NCBI RefSeq assembly: GCF_001636315.1
Contig: NZ_KV440949.1
Coordinates: forward strand, 1,652,203 to 1,716,202
Source: Neobacillus mesonae
GTDB taxonomy: Bacteria; Bacillota; Bacilli; Bacillales; Cytobacillaceae
Length of the DNA: 64,000 bases
Reading direction: 5' to 3'
Positions 24,849 to 33,312 of the stretch are shown here, in pieces. A program made the position numbers and the translations under genes. Each line of letters begins with the position of its first letter. Position 1 is the stretch's first letter. The notes under the pieces were generated by a model. The model made no database searches and was not told the DNA's origin. It worked only from the letters and a program-made list of their open reading frames with translations.

Positions 24849-26170
24849 CAACGGTGAAGGAACAAGAAGTGATTCAACAGCAATTTAAAGAACGGATGGA
24901 CGAGAATGAACTGCTCAACTGCATGCGCTGCGGCTTTTGCCTCCCCACCTGTCCGACTTATATTGAATCTGGCTTCAAGGAATCGCATTCACCGCGCGGC
25001 CGGATTGCGTTAATGAAGGCGGTTGTTGACGGAGTGATTGAGCCGGATGAAGATTTTGAACGCTCACTCGATTTATGCCTGGGCTGCCGGGCGTGTGAGC
25101 CAGTCTGCCCATCCGGTGTCAATTATGGGCACTTGCTCGAAGAAGCACGCGATATTATTAACCAGAATAAGCGGTTTTCTTTGCCGGTACGAGCGATTCG
25201 CGGGGCTGTTTTTCAAGGGTTATTCCCACATCCTGAACGGATGCGCCGAACAGTCGGACTGCTTGGCTTTTATCAGCGCTCCGGCCTGCAAACGATTGCA
25301 CGGAAGATTGGCTTTCTTGGGCTGCTGCCGGATAGTTTAAAGATGATGGAAAAAGTGCTGCCGCAGGTGCCGATGATGAAGGAAATGAAAAATCGACCGG
25401 ATCACTTGCCGGCAATCGGCCCCAAAGTTCATAAGGTAGCCTTTTTCAGCGGCTGTTTGATGGATACGATGTTTTTAAAAACAAATGACGCTACGATGAG
25501 GCTACTGCAATTGGCGGGTTGTGAGGTTGTTATACCGCCTGAACAGGTTTGCTGCGGGGCACTTCATGGTCACGGCGGTGAAAAAGCTACCGGCAAGGAG
25601 CTGGCGAAGCGGAATATCCAGGCGTTTGAAGATTTGGGTGTTGATTTTATTATCACGAACGCCGGTGGCTGCGGAGCGTTTTTAATTGAATATGACCATT
25701 TGCTGAAGGACGAACCAGAATGGTATGAGCGTGCGAAAGGCTTCGTTGCAAAAATAAAGGACATTTCCGAAGTGCTGGCAGCAGTTGATTTTCATAAAAA
25801 GGTGAAATTGGCGCTCCCGCCGCAGGTAATCACGTACCAGGATTCCTGCCATTTGCGAAATGTGATGAAAACCGCTTCGGCGCCGCGTGTACTGCTGCAG
25901 GCGATCGAAGGCGTAAAATATCAGGAAATGAAGGATGCAGACCGCTGCTGCGGATCCGCTGGGATTTACAATATAGTCGAATCGGAATCCTCGATGGTGA
26001 TGCTCGATTATAAAATGACACAAGCGGTGGCGACACACGCGACCACGATTGTGACGGCGAACCCAGGATGCCTGCTTCAAATGCAGCTGGGCATTGAACG
26101 AGAAGGTTTGTCCTCTAAGATGCGGGGCGTGCATATTGTAGATTTGTTGATGGAAGCTGTGCAGGAATAG
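24845..26170 (+). CDS. glcF: Glycolate oxidase iron-sulfur subunit
   Basis: A 441-residue partner of GlcD. Two [4Fe-4S] ferredoxin motifs are visible: CMRCGFCLPTCP (Cys 26, 29, 32, 36) and CLGCRACEPVCP (Cys 78, 81, 84, 88). They are followed by two CCG domains (FFSGCLMDTMF with CCGALHGHGG, and DSCHLRNVM with CCGSAGIYN). It passes electrons from the flavin subunit to the respiratory chain. Length and architecture are normal. It is the last gene of the operon and is followed by a terminator. Confidence 0.93.
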   Translation: MTTVKEQEVIQQQFKERMDENELLNCMRCGFCLPTCPTYIESGFKESHSPRGRIALMKAVVDGVIEPDEDFERSLDLCLGCRACEPVCPSGVNYGHLLEEARDIINQNKRFSLPVRAIRGAVFQGLFPHPERMRRTVGLLGFYQRSGLQTIARKIGFLGLLPDSLKMMEKVLPQVPMMKEMKNRPDHLPAIGPKVHKVAFFSGCLMDTMFLKTNDATMRLLQLAGCEVVIPPEQVCCGALHGHGGEKATGKELAKRNIQAFEDLGVDFIITNAGGCGAFLIEYDHLLKDEPEWYERAKGFVAKIKDISEVLAAVDFHKKVKLALPPQVITYQDSCHLRNVMKTASAPRVLLQAIEGVKYQEMKDADRCCGSAGIYNIVESESSMVMLDYKMTQAVATHATTIVTANPGCLLQMQLGIEREGLSSKMRGVHIVDLLMEAVQE

Positions 26171-26200
26171 GTTTTTGCTTGGTAGACTATGATAAGATTT

Positions 26201-26240
26201 GCCCCATGGACATAAATCTATGGGGGCTTATTTTTGTTTT
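26201..26240 (+). terminator. Intrinsic terminator of glcD-glcF
   Basis: GCCCCATGGA pairs with TCTATGGGGGC across a short loop and is followed by TTATTTTTGTTTTTT. Confidence 0.8.
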
Positions 26241-26330
26241 TTGGGTGCTAGGATAAATTTTCGCTAAATTGAAATGTGCCAAGGAAGTTCGCTAGGTTTT
26301 TAGTCTAATATGCAGCCTGAACACTTATTA

Positions 26331-26596
26331 AAGACAAAACCTGCTGCCTTTCCTATTAAATTGGCTTTAAGAGGGCTTTTTGAAGACAAAACCCGATGCT
26401 TTATCTATCAAATTGTCTTTAAAAGGGTTTATTGAAGACAAAACTAACAAGACTTCCATTAAGAATATCCCATAAATTTTTCTATAGGACACAACTCAAC
26501 TTTTTCTCTAGTAAACTGTCCCATAAACACCTTCTATGGGACAAAACCACCCCAACCTCACGTAAAAATGTCCCATAGAGCCTTTCTATGGGACAT
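26331..26596. repeat. Two adjacent hairpin arrays with ~52-bp period
   Basis: First array: GACAAAAC at 26333, 26385 and 26437 (52 bp apart), with partner TTG(T/G)CTTTAA at 26361 and 26413. Second array: hairpins of TGTCCCATA and TATGGGACA, left arms at 26466 (variant), 26517 and 26569, right arms at 26483, 26535 and 26587 (52 bp apart). The first array shares its word with the array at 4385. The 470-bp gap holds no gene. Confidence 0.85.
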
Positions 26597-26643
26597 TTTC
26601 GCTAGTTCAACAGCTAAATTTGTCTTTTAGAAAACCAAATTCG

Positions 26644-26847
26644 TTACCATCCATACCCGTGATGATGGTGCCAAGGGTGGTGGTATCCGTAACCACCGTA
26701 TGGGTAGTGGTGGAACCCGCCGTACCCGTAAGGACCATAACCGCCAAACCCTCCTAATCCCCCGTAACCAAAGGGACCATAGCCGTAGCCCATCATCGGA
26801 TAACCGAATCCGCCGTAAAATGGAGGCATACCGACACCTGCTTTCAT
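26644..26847 (-). CDS. Gly/Tyr/His-rich small protein
   Basis: A 67-residue frame from ATG 26847 to TAA at 26644: MKAGVGMPPFYGGFGYPMMG, then repeated GYG/GFGG/YGPYGYGG and a histidine-rich end (HHPWHHHHGYGW). No strong ribosome binding site precedes ATG 26847; an in-frame ATG at 26829 has AGGTG nearby and may be the true start. Composition resembles small spore-coat or surface proteins of Bacillus. The histidine cluster could bind metal. No family is recognised. Confidence 0.55.
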   Translation of the reverse strand: MKAGVGMPPFYGGFGYPMMGYGYGPFGYGGLGGFGGYGPYGYGGFHHYPYGGYGYHHPWHHHHGYGW

Positions 26848-26909
26848 TTATTTTTCTATACACCACAGACTATGTCATTGACCTAATAAATGAGCATTTC
26901 TATCCATAA

Positions 26910-27035
26910 AATGGGCAGGTGCCTTCCTCCAGCGAAAGCCCTCATAGCGGCGCGCAGGTCATCCGGATGTTCCACGCAGTAGCCGACTCCTCCGTACGCC
27001 TAGGCATATTTGGCAAAGTTCGGATTATGGAGGTC
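26910..27035 (-). pseudogene. Remnant of a TPP-dependent (pyruvate oxidase-like) enzyme, C-terminal part
   Basis: On the minus strand from 27035 the frame reads DLHNPNFAKYA, a TAG stop, AYGGVGYCVEHPDDLRAAMR, then AFAGGRHLP. This matches the conserved C-terminal region of thiamine-diphosphate enzymes of the pyruvate oxidase/acetolactate synthase group (NPDFAKYAEAYGGVGYRV...). There is an internal stop, a further stop upstream, and no start or remaining domains. It is more GC-rich than its surroundings. A decayed fragment, not a gene. Confidence 0.6.
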
Positions 27036-27068
27036 TCTTTTAGTAATAATTTCTCGAGATGAAAAAAG

Positions 27069-27113
27069 TGGTGTCAGGCATCATGTGAAAAATTCACATG
27101 GTGCCTGACACCA
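27069..27113 (-). terminator. GGTGTCAGGCACC palindrome acting as terminator of the rpiR gene
   Basis: A ~43-bp near-perfect palindrome (one mismatch) that begins at the base after the stop codon of the regulator at 27114. On the minus strand it is followed by ACTTTTTTC. One member of the repeat family. Confidence 0.75.
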
Positions 27114-27905
27114 CTATCGTTCTTTAATGGCTTCGATGGTTTTGAGGTACATTTTTTCTCTGTTTTGGTCGGCAAGGAAATGTAGGCTGATTCGGTCGAT
27201 GAGGTATAGGGTGCTCATGTCTAGTCCGGTTAGGATGAAGTTGCTGCGCAGCGGGTGGACGGTCCATAAAACGGCATCTGCCAGTTCGGTCAACGGTGTT
27301 TCGCCAAACGCCGTAAAGGCAATCAGTTTCGCCCCTTGTTCTTTTCCCTTCCGTGCTGATTGCAGCAGGTCTTTCGTTTGACCGGAACGTGAAAAAGCTA
27401 CGATTAAATCGCCCTCTTCCAATAGCGTGCTTCGTATAATCATCAAATGAGGGTCCGTCACCGCCTCGGAAACAAACCCCATCCGGCTTAACCGATAATT
27501 CAACTCCTGTGCAGCTAAACCTGAGCTCCCCAACCCGTAGATAAAAATTCTTTTCGCCTTTATCAGATGGGCAACCACGGTTTCAAACGGCTTTGGGTCT
27601 GTCAGCGATTGGACATCGGCCAGCATTTCTCGGTAAGTAGCAATCAGCTTTTGTTCAATCCCGTCGCCTTCTTTTACTTCAGAGCCGCCGGCGAGCTTCA
27701 CCTTCATCTCTACAAAGTTCTGGCACGACACCTTCTTTGCAAACCGGGTGATAGTGCTGACTGACACCCCGGTTGCCTCCGCCAGCTCCTGAATGTGACT
27801 GCGTGAGGTCTCTTCCGGATTGGCCAAAATATAATCAGCGATATTTTTTTCCTTATCAGATAGAGAAGCATATATACTTTGGATCTCGTTTAACACTGAA
27901 GCCAT
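27114..27905 (-). CDS. MurR/RpiR-family regulator, amino-sugar PTS operon
   Basis: A 263-residue protein with an RpiR HTH (IQELAEATGVSVSTITRFAKKV) and a SIS domain (FIYGLGSSGLAAQELNYRL, VAFSRSGQTKDLLQSARKGKEQG). It is the last gene of a PTS-nanE-rpiR operon, 35 bp after nanE, and probably senses ManNAc-6P or a related phosphosugar. It is clearly divergent from MurR at 18168. A candidate operator TGAAAATTATTTTCA lies before the first operon gene at 30176. ATG 27905 has AAAAAGGATG upstream. Confidence 0.88.
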   Translation of the reverse strand: MASVLNEIQSIYASLSDKEKNIADYILANPEETSRSHIQELAEATGVSVSTITRFAKKVSCQNFVEMKVKLAGGSEVKEGDGIEQKLIATYREMLADVQSLTDPKPFETVVAHLIKAKRIFIYGLGSSGLAAQELNYRLSRMGFVSEAVTDPHLMIIRSTLLEEGDLIVAFSRSGQTKDLLQSARKGKEQGAKLIAFTAFGETPLTELADAVLWTVHPLRSNFILTGLDMSTLYLIDRISLHFLADQNREKMYLKTIEAIKER

Positions 27906-27940
27906 GAAAAAACATCCTTTTTCGAAGAATACACAGCCTC

Positions 27941-28621
27941 CTATTTAGGAAGCTGTGCGGCAAAACGTGCCGTGATTTGCTGCGGTCTCGTAATCGCACC
28001 GCCAACTACAACAGAAGAAACACCTAGTTCAAAGGCCCTTTTCAGCATTTCTGGAGTCATGATATTTCCTTCCGCAATAACTGGAATGGATACCTGTTCC
28101 ACGACATTTTTTAAAAAAGCAAAATCATCATCATATAGTTTATGACCATCTGTTTCTTTTGTATAGCCATAAAGAGTTGTGCCAACGCAATCGAAGCCGA
28201 GCTTTTCCGCTTGAACTGCCTCTTCCACTGTCGAAATGTCAGCCATCAGCTGGACATTTGGATCTTGACTACGGGCATAGGAAACAAGCTCCTCGATTGT
28301 AACCCCTTCTGGTCTCCTTCTCATTGTAGCATCCAGCGCAATCATTTCACAGCCGCTTTCCAAAAGCTCATCGATTTCTTGTTTGGTTGCTGTAATAAAA
28401 ACTTCGCTGTCGTCATAATCGCGTTTCACAATACCAATGACCGGGAGCGTTACTTCTTTTTTGATTGCAATAATATCTTCTTTAGAATTGGCCCGAATTC
28501 CTGAGGCGCCGCCTTCCTTTGCTGCAAGCGCCATTTTTCCCATGATAAACGAGCTGTGCAGCGGCTCATGGTCTAGTGCCTGGCACGAAACCACGAGTCT
28601 GCCTTTAATTGTTTCAAGCAT
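27941..28621 (-). CDS. nanE: N-acetylmannosamine-6-phosphate 2-epimerase
   Basis: A 226-residue TIM-barrel enzyme that converts ManNAc-6P to GlcNAc-6P. Family signatures are [19 protein letters not shown] at the N terminus, [44 protein letters not shown] and [14 protein letters not shown] 28621 is chosen, just after the upstream stop, with GGTGGGTG inside that gene; GTG 28630 is an alternative. No sialic acid lyase (NanA) or NanK gene is present here, so the operon probably takes ManNAc directly through its PTS permease. Confidence 0.93.
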   Translation of the reverse strand: MLETIKGRLVVSCQALDHEPLHSSFIMGKMALAAKEGGASGIRANSKEDIIAIKKEVTLPVIGIVKRDYDDSEVFITATKQEIDELLESGCEMIALDATMRRRPEGVTIEELVSYARSQDPNVQLMADISTVEEAVQAEKLGFDCVGTTLYGYTKETDGHKLYDDDFAFLKNVVEQVSIPVIAEGNIMTPEMLKRAFELGVSSVVVGGAITRPQQITARFAAQLPK

Positions 28622-28622
28622 T

Positions 28623-30158
28623 CTATTCACCCACCAATTCTTCTACTTCGTTTTTAATAATCGTGACTTCTGGTCCGTAAATAACCTGAACCCCATTACC
28701 TTTTTTCACGATGCCTCTTGCACCTGTCTTTTTCAAAATATCATCATTTACTTGGCCGATATCACTTACCGTTACGCGCAGACGTGTTGCACAGCAGTCG
28801 ACATTTTGCAGATTCGTTTTACCGCCAAGACCTTCGACAATCGCTTGAGCACGTTCTGTTTTATTCGTCACACTCACCACTGCCTCGCCAGCTTCTTCGC
28901 GGCCAGGTGTTTTGAAGTTGAACTTCTTAATCATGAACTTAAATGAGAAGTAATAAACGAAGAACCATGGAATACCAATGATTGGAACCATAATCCAGTT
29001 CGTTTTTGCATTGCCTTGTAAAATACCGAAGAGAATAAAATCAATAAATCCGCCTGAGAACGTTTGACCAATGGTAATTTGGAAAATATGCGCAAGCATG
29101 AACGCCATACCATCCAAGAATGCATGCAGGACATATAGCGCAGGCGCTACAAACAAGAATGAAAATTCAATTGGTTCGGTAATCCCTGTTAAGAAAGAAG
29201 TGAGCGCTGCTGATGCAAGCAAGCCGGCAACCTTCTTCTTGTTTTCTGGTTTTGCTGTGTGATACATCGCTAAGCAGGCACCGACTAAGCCGAACATCAT
29301 TGTAATAAAACGCCCTGACATAAAGCGGGCAGTACCAATATAGAATTTATGTGTTTCCGGGTCAGCAAGCTGAGCGAAGAAAATTCGCTGTGTCCCTTCA
29401 ACAAGCTTTCCATCGATTGTAAGGGCACCGCCTAGGCTCGTTGTCCAGAATGGCATATAGAAAATGTGGTGCAAACCGAATGGTCCAAGCATCCTTAGTA
29501 CAAATCCGTATATAAATGTTCCAATATAACCGGTTGCTTCAACCAGACCGCCCATTTGAAAAATTCCTTTTTGAATGAACGGCCAAACAAAGAATACCGC
29601 TACACCAAGGAAAATAGCAGCAAATGATGCAATGATCGGAACAAATCGCGAACCGCTGAAAAACCCTAGGAACTGTGGCAGCTGCTTTTTGTTATAGCGA
29701 TTATGCAGCCAGCTTGTCAGGATTCCGACAACTACACCGCCGAATACACCGGTTTCAAGCGTTTGAATACCAAGTGTCATCCCCTGTCCTGCAGCAGCTG
29801 GGTTATCGGTGTTCATTGTCCCAGTAATTGTCAGTAATGCTGAGATTGTAGAGTTCATGACTAGGAATGCCAAAACTCCAGCAAGACCTGCTGTTCCTTT
29901 GTCAGATTTTGCAAGCCCGACGGAAATACCAACAGCAAATAATAATGCTAGATTGGCGAATACCACTGAGCCGGCACTGGACATAATGGTAAATATATTT
30001 TGAAGCCAAGAAATATCTAAAAATGGATAGGCTTTAACCGTATTCGGGTTGGACAAAGCCCCGCCGATTCCGAGTAGTAAACCGGCAGCTGGAAGAACTG
30101 CAATTGGCAGCATGAACGATTTACCAAACTGTTGCGCTTTCTCGAAGAAACTACTCAT
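28623..30158 (-). CDS. PTS transporter EIICB, glucose/amino-sugar family (probable ManNAc permease)
   Basis: A 511-residue protein. EIIC helices (1-400) contain [12 protein letters not shown] and [12 protein letters not shown]. The C-terminal EIIB domain has [15 protein letters not shown] with the phosphorylated Cys, and ends [10 protein letters not shown]. The start is ATG 30158 with GGAGGTAAG upstream; the longer frame to 30239 runs through the promoter. No EIIA domain is attached. It resembles glucose and GlcNAc permeases, but translational coupling with nanE points to N-acetylmannosamine as substrate. This is inferred from context. Confidence 0.85.
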   Translation of the reverse strand: MSSFFEKAQQFGKSFMLPIAVLPAAGLLLGIGGALSNPNTVKAYPFLDISWLQNIFTIMSSAGSVVFANLALLFAVGISVGLAKSDKGTAGLAGVLAFLVMNSTISALLTITGTMNTDNPAAAGQGMTLGIQTLETGVFGGVVVGILTSWLHNRYNKKQLPQFLGFFSGSRFVPIIASFAAIFLGVAVFFVWPFIQKGIFQMGGLVEATGYIGTFIYGFVLRMLGPFGLHHIFYMPFWTTSLGGALTIDGKLVEGTQRIFFAQLADPETHKFYIGTARFMSGRFITMMFGLVGACLAMYHTAKPENKKKVAGLLASAALTSFLTGITEPIEFSFLFVAPALYVLHAFLDGMAFMLAHIFQITIGQTFSGGFIDFILFGILQGNAKTNWIMVPIIGIPWFFVYYFSFKFMIKKFNFKTPGREEAGEAVVSVTNKTERAQAIVEGLGGKTNLQNVDCCATRLRVTVSDIGQVNDDILKKTGARGIVKKGNGVQVIYGPEVTIIKNEVEELVGE

Positions 30159-30175
30159 CAAACTTACCTCCAATA

Positions 30176-30190
30176 TGAAAATTATTTTCA
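30176..30190. promoter_or_regulatory. Putative RpiR operator before the PTS-nanE operon
   Basis: TGAAAATTATTTTCA is an inverted repeat (extends to ATGAAAAT/ATTTTCAT) 18 bp before the ATG. Same TGAAA-N5-TTTCA form as the candidate MurR sites at 20038 and 53349. A weak cre-like AAGAAAACGATTAAAA lies a little upstream. Confidence 0.5.
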
Positions 30191-30285
30191 TGAGTAAGTA
30201 TAAAAGAAAACGATTAAAAACGCAAGAAAGGGTTTGCAAAATTTAAGCTGGGTTTCGGATGTAAATTTTGGAAGTAGAAAAAAAT

Positions 30286-30330
30286 TGGTGTCAGGCACTA
30301 TGTGAAAATTTCACATAGTGCCTGACACCA
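30286..30330 (-). terminator. GGTGTCAGGCAC palindrome acting as terminator of the amidase gene
   Basis: A ~43-bp palindrome of the window-wide family starts 4 bp after the amidase stop at 30335. On the minus strand it is followed by AATTTTTTTC. Confidence 0.75.
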
Positions 30331-30334
30331 AACG

Positions 30335-32371
30335 TTACTTTTTGATCCAAACTGTTTTTCCAGCGAGTGTTACTTGATACCAGTGAGTGGTGCCGACTTG
30401 GACGGTTTGCCTTGCGGTGAATTTGCGGTTTTTGTAGGATGCAAGGTTTCTGTAAACCACATCTTTGGTACCGCCCCATGGCTTGCTGTAGGCACTGCCT
30501 TTGCTGCTAAGCCGCATTGTTTTCGCTCGAAAACTGGTCACGGTATAGCGGTTGGAAGTTAAATCAGTGGATTTTACCCAGCCCACCATACCACTGCCAT
30601 TTGAATTTTTACTCAGCCTGTAATAAGTTTGTCCTGACAGCTTTCCTTGCCTTTTTATATAATACACCTTATTTGTATAGGCAGATCCGGCCTTATAGGA
30701 AGAACCGGAACCAAGCGTTTTATAGATTTTAATGTTGCTGTTTTTAATAATGCCTAAACGGCTTGTCGTACTCTCCAACGTCTTCTTCACATGGCTTGAA
30801 TGGATCCACACCGTTTTACCATTCAGACTGCCGCGATACCAGACGTCATTCCCGACCTTTTCCGTTAAATTAACCTTAAATTCTTTGTTTTTATATTTGG
30901 AAAGAGTCTTATAAATGGTATCTTTCCCACTTCCCCAAGGCTTGCTGTAGGAGCTGCCATTTCCAGTTAGATACATTAGTTTTGCCTTTTGATCCACACC
31001 CACATGTGTGTGGCTGGCCAAATCGGTAGATTTCACCCAGCCGATAACCCCTTTAACACTGCTTGGCTGGCTGCTTAACAAATAATATGCTGCCCCATTA
31101 AGCGTGGCTTGCTTTTTAATGTAAAAAACCTTATCGGTAGTAGCCGAACCAGCTTGAATGACTCCTTCTGGATTACCGATTGTTTTAAAAATTTTGACGC
31201 TGCCGTTTGAAATTCTCCCTAACCTGCTCGTAGTCCGCTCGACTTTGGCTTCTAGGTAAATAGATTGAATCCACACCGTTTTGCCATCCAAACTGCCGCG
31301 ATACCAGACATTATTGCCGACCTTTTCAGTTTTATTAATCTTAAATTCTCTGTCTTTATAAATTGATAGAGAATTAATCACAACATCCTTTTTGGCACCC
31401 CAGGCGATACTATAAGCACTGCCTTTTCCGGTAAAATAAAGTGTCTTTACCCTTTGATCGACAGCTGCATTTGGATAGGAAATAATATCCCCGGCCTTTA
31501 CCCAGCCGACTGTCCGGTTCCCATTTTCACCGCCAGTCTGATCACTTAGCAGATAATATAGTTGCCCTTCTACCAAAGCTAATTTTTTTATAAAAAACGT
31601 CTTGTTGATATTAGCTGTTCCGGCCTGCACGGCCCTTGAGCTGTCGTTGTAATTTTGAAAAATCGCGGCGCTGCTGCTGCGAACTTGTCCTAATCGGTTC
31701 GTATTAGCCTCCTTATCCGGCAGCTGTTGATATTTCATCATGACCAATTGGACAAATTGATTCCAGTTGTAATCCCACTTTTCAAAATAACCATGCGGAT
31801 CCTTGTGGGTCGTGCTACCAAGAAAGTTCGTTACTGCCTTATGAGACCAGAGTGTGCCGGACCCTGTTTTTTCCGAATCAATTACCGGCAGGTTATAGTG
31901 GTAAAGCATAGATGCGATATATGCAGCATAATTGTTGATCGAGCGGGCAAACTGTTCAAATGTCTTCACTCTTACTAGTTCGATATGTACAAATCGCTGA
32001 TTGGCTGCAGAGCCGGCTCCCCATGCCCCATAATTTGGCGAATGGATTTCAATGACCCGCGAATCATCGACAAAAGCATGAACAAAGGCTTTCCGGTAGT
32101 TCCGAGACATGTAGGAAATTTCGCCGTTGATTGTTGAGCTATTATTTGCCGTTTCGTGGGCAACAACTCCCTCTACCTCACCGATGCCATTCCGATAAGT
32201 TAACTTCGGAAAAAAACTTTTATAATTATACTCAACCTTTGCCGGAACCGAGTTCTCTTGCAGAATATAATCATTTACTGCTGTGCCAGTAGATTCCTCC
32301 GCACTCATTCTCGCCGGCAACGAAACCCCCGCCAGCAAAACCGTTAACACTAAGATGACTACCTTCTTCAT
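30335..32371 (-). CDS. N-acetylmuramoyl-L-alanine amidase with GW-type wall-binding repeats
   Basis: A 678-residue secreted autolysin-like protein. It has a signal peptide (VVILVLTVLLAGVSLPARMSA), then an Amidase_2 domain (about 40-215) with EGVVAHETAN, FVHIEL and SHKAVTNFLGSTTHKDPHGYF providing zinc and catalytic residues. Six SH3-like GW modules follow in three pairs, each pair starting LGxI/VxxSxxxIF/YK and containing VGWVK and WYRGSLxGKTVWI. GW modules bind lipoteichoic acid and wall polymers. It cuts the MurNAc-L-Ala bond. A single gene with its own terminator; ATG 32371 has AGGAGAGGG upstream. Confidence 0.9.
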   Translation of the reverse strand: MKKVVILVLTVLLAGVSLPARMSAEESTGTAVNDYILQENSVPAKVEYNYKSFFPKLTYRNGIGEVEGVVAHETANNSSTINGEISYMSRNYRKAFVHAFVDDSRVIEIHSPNYGAWGAGSAANQRFVHIELVRVKTFEQFARSINNYAAYIASMLYHYNLPVIDSEKTGSGTLWSHKAVTNFLGSTTHKDPHGYFEKWDYNWNQFVQLVMMKYQQLPDKEANTNRLGQVRSSSAAIFQNYNDSSRAVQAGTANINKTFFIKKLALVEGQLYYLLSDQTGGENGNRTVGWVKAGDIISYPNAAVDQRVKTLYFTGKGSAYSIAWGAKKDVVINSLSIYKDREFKINKTEKVGNNVWYRGSLDGKTVWIQSIYLEAKVERTTSRLGRISNGSVKIFKTIGNPEGVIQAGSATTDKVFYIKKQATLNGAAYYLLSSQPSSVKGVIGWVKSTDLASHTHVGVDQKAKLMYLTGNGSSYSKPWGSGKDTIYKTLSKYKNKEFKVNLTEKVGNDVWYRGSLNGKTVWIHSSHVKKTLESTTSRLGIIKNSNIKIYKTLGSGSSYKAGSAYTNKVYYIKRQGKLSGQTYYRLSKNSNGSGMVGWVKSTDLTSNRYTVTSFRAKTMRLSSKGSAYSKPWGGTKDVVYRNLASYKNRKFTARQTVQVGTTHWYQVTLAGKTVWIKK

Positions 32372-32480
32372 TTTCCCTCTCCTGTAATAGTTTATTAGAC
32401 TTATAGAGCCATTATACTATGACCAAGGAGCTAAGATTAAGAGAAAGTTTCGAAAAACTAAATACAATCTAAAATACTTG

Positions 32481-32529
32481 TTTGGTGTCAGGCACCATGT
32501 GAAAAATTCACATGGTGCCTGACACCAAA
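32481..32529. repeat. Perfect GGTGTCAGGCACC palindrome in a divergent promoter region
   Basis: A 43-bp perfect palindrome of the window-wide family, followed on the plus strand by ACTATTTTTTTA. It lies between the divergent amidase and Excalibur-protein genes, where a terminator would not be expected unless it stops antisense or leader transcription. Confidence 0.8.
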
Positions 32530-32613
32530 CTATTTTTTTACATTATATATATTGAAAATATTGTAAACTCCTATTATGATATTGAGTGGAAATATGTTAC
32601 AAAGGGGTATGGT

Positions 32614-32895
32614 ATGATGAAGCGTTTATTGAAGGTTGTTTTGTCTTTCGGATTAGTTTTGGGGATTTCTTATGGGGCTGGTGGTTCTGCTCAGGTTGTT
32701 GATGCAAAGACGAAGATTGTAAAGTTTAAGAATTGCAAGGATATGAATAAGGTGTATAAAGGCGGTGTGGCTAAATCTTCTAAGGTGAAGAATAAAGGCG
32801 GGAAAACAAAATACAAGCCGTTTGTTTCCAAAGCACTTTATGATGCGAACAAAGCAAGAGACCGTGATAAAGACGGGATTGCTTGCGAACGGTAG
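32614..32895 (+). CDS. Secreted Excalibur calcium-binding domain protein
   Basis: A 93-residue protein. Start ATG 32614 has AAAGGGG upstream; a longer frame would begin inside the palindrome. It has a signal peptide (LLKVVLSFGLVLGISYGAGGS, cleaved near VDA), then an Excalibur domain with FKNCKDMNKVYKGGVA and the calcium loop DRDKDGIACER at the C terminus. Excalibur domains are usually attached to nucleases or surface proteins; here the domain is almost the whole mature protein. Role unknown. Confidence 0.88.
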   Translation: MMKRLLKVVLSFGLVLGISYGAGGSAQVVDAKTKIVKFKNCKDMNKVYKGGVAKSSKVKNKGGKTKYKPFVSKALYDANKARDRDKDGIACER

Positions 32896-32915
32896 ACATT
32901 TTAATAAATGCAAAG

Positions 32916-32949
32916 AACTGTCCTTTTGTTTATGAAGGGCAGTTTTTTA
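32916..32949 (+). terminator. Intrinsic terminator after the Excalibur gene
   Basis: AACTGTCCTT pairs with AAGGGCAGTT and is followed by TTTTTAG, 20 bp after the stop. Confidence 0.85.
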
Positions 32950-33062
32950 GGTTTGGGGGATGGTATCCTTCATTCCTACTAATTTACATTCTTTTAATAA
33001 AAACTGACTCTAATATTTACATATCAATGCGATACTTTACAGAGTCGGTATTTTTACCCAAG

Positions 33063-33097
33063 ACTTCCTTCACTTACAGAAGGATGGAGATTTTTTT
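33063..33097 (+). terminator. Terminator-like hairpin in the leader of the YfkN-like gene
   Basis: CTTCCTTC pairs with GAAGGATGGAG and is followed by ATTTTTTTA, 215 bp before the coding start. A longer inverted pair GACTCT/AGAGTC lies just upstream (33005-33045). It could be an attenuator or a second terminator; the rest of 33098-33312 is A-rich without a gene. Confidence 0.45.
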
Positions 33098-33312
33098 ATG
33101 ATGGAGGTGGATGTCCTCAAATAAGAGAAAATTTTGTCAAAAAAAAGAAAAAAGAGAAAGAAAATCCCTTCATAAAGAACAAATTTATGAGTACCTTTTC
33201 CCAAGGTTTTTTCTATTAAGAATTACCTATTTTCTTTTATTCTTCTTTAGGGGGAAATCCGCTCTTTTTTATGCAGTAAAAAATATATTTTTACCAGGAC
33301 GGTGAACCGGTT

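Noticed and set aside
26627..26866. Arg/Trp/Leu-rich minus-strand frame overlapping the Gly/Tyr/His-rich peptide
   Set aside because: Out-of-frame shadow; the Gly/Tyr/His frame has the non-random composition of a real small protein.
28576..28588. Partial match to the GGTGCC(T/C)GGCACC repeat inside nanE
   Set aside because: It encodes the conserved SCQAL of NanE, so coding constraint explains it.
33005..33100. Known riboswitch before the YfkN-like gene
   Set aside because: I checked by eye for purine, SAM, c-di-GMP and similar conserved cores and found none.
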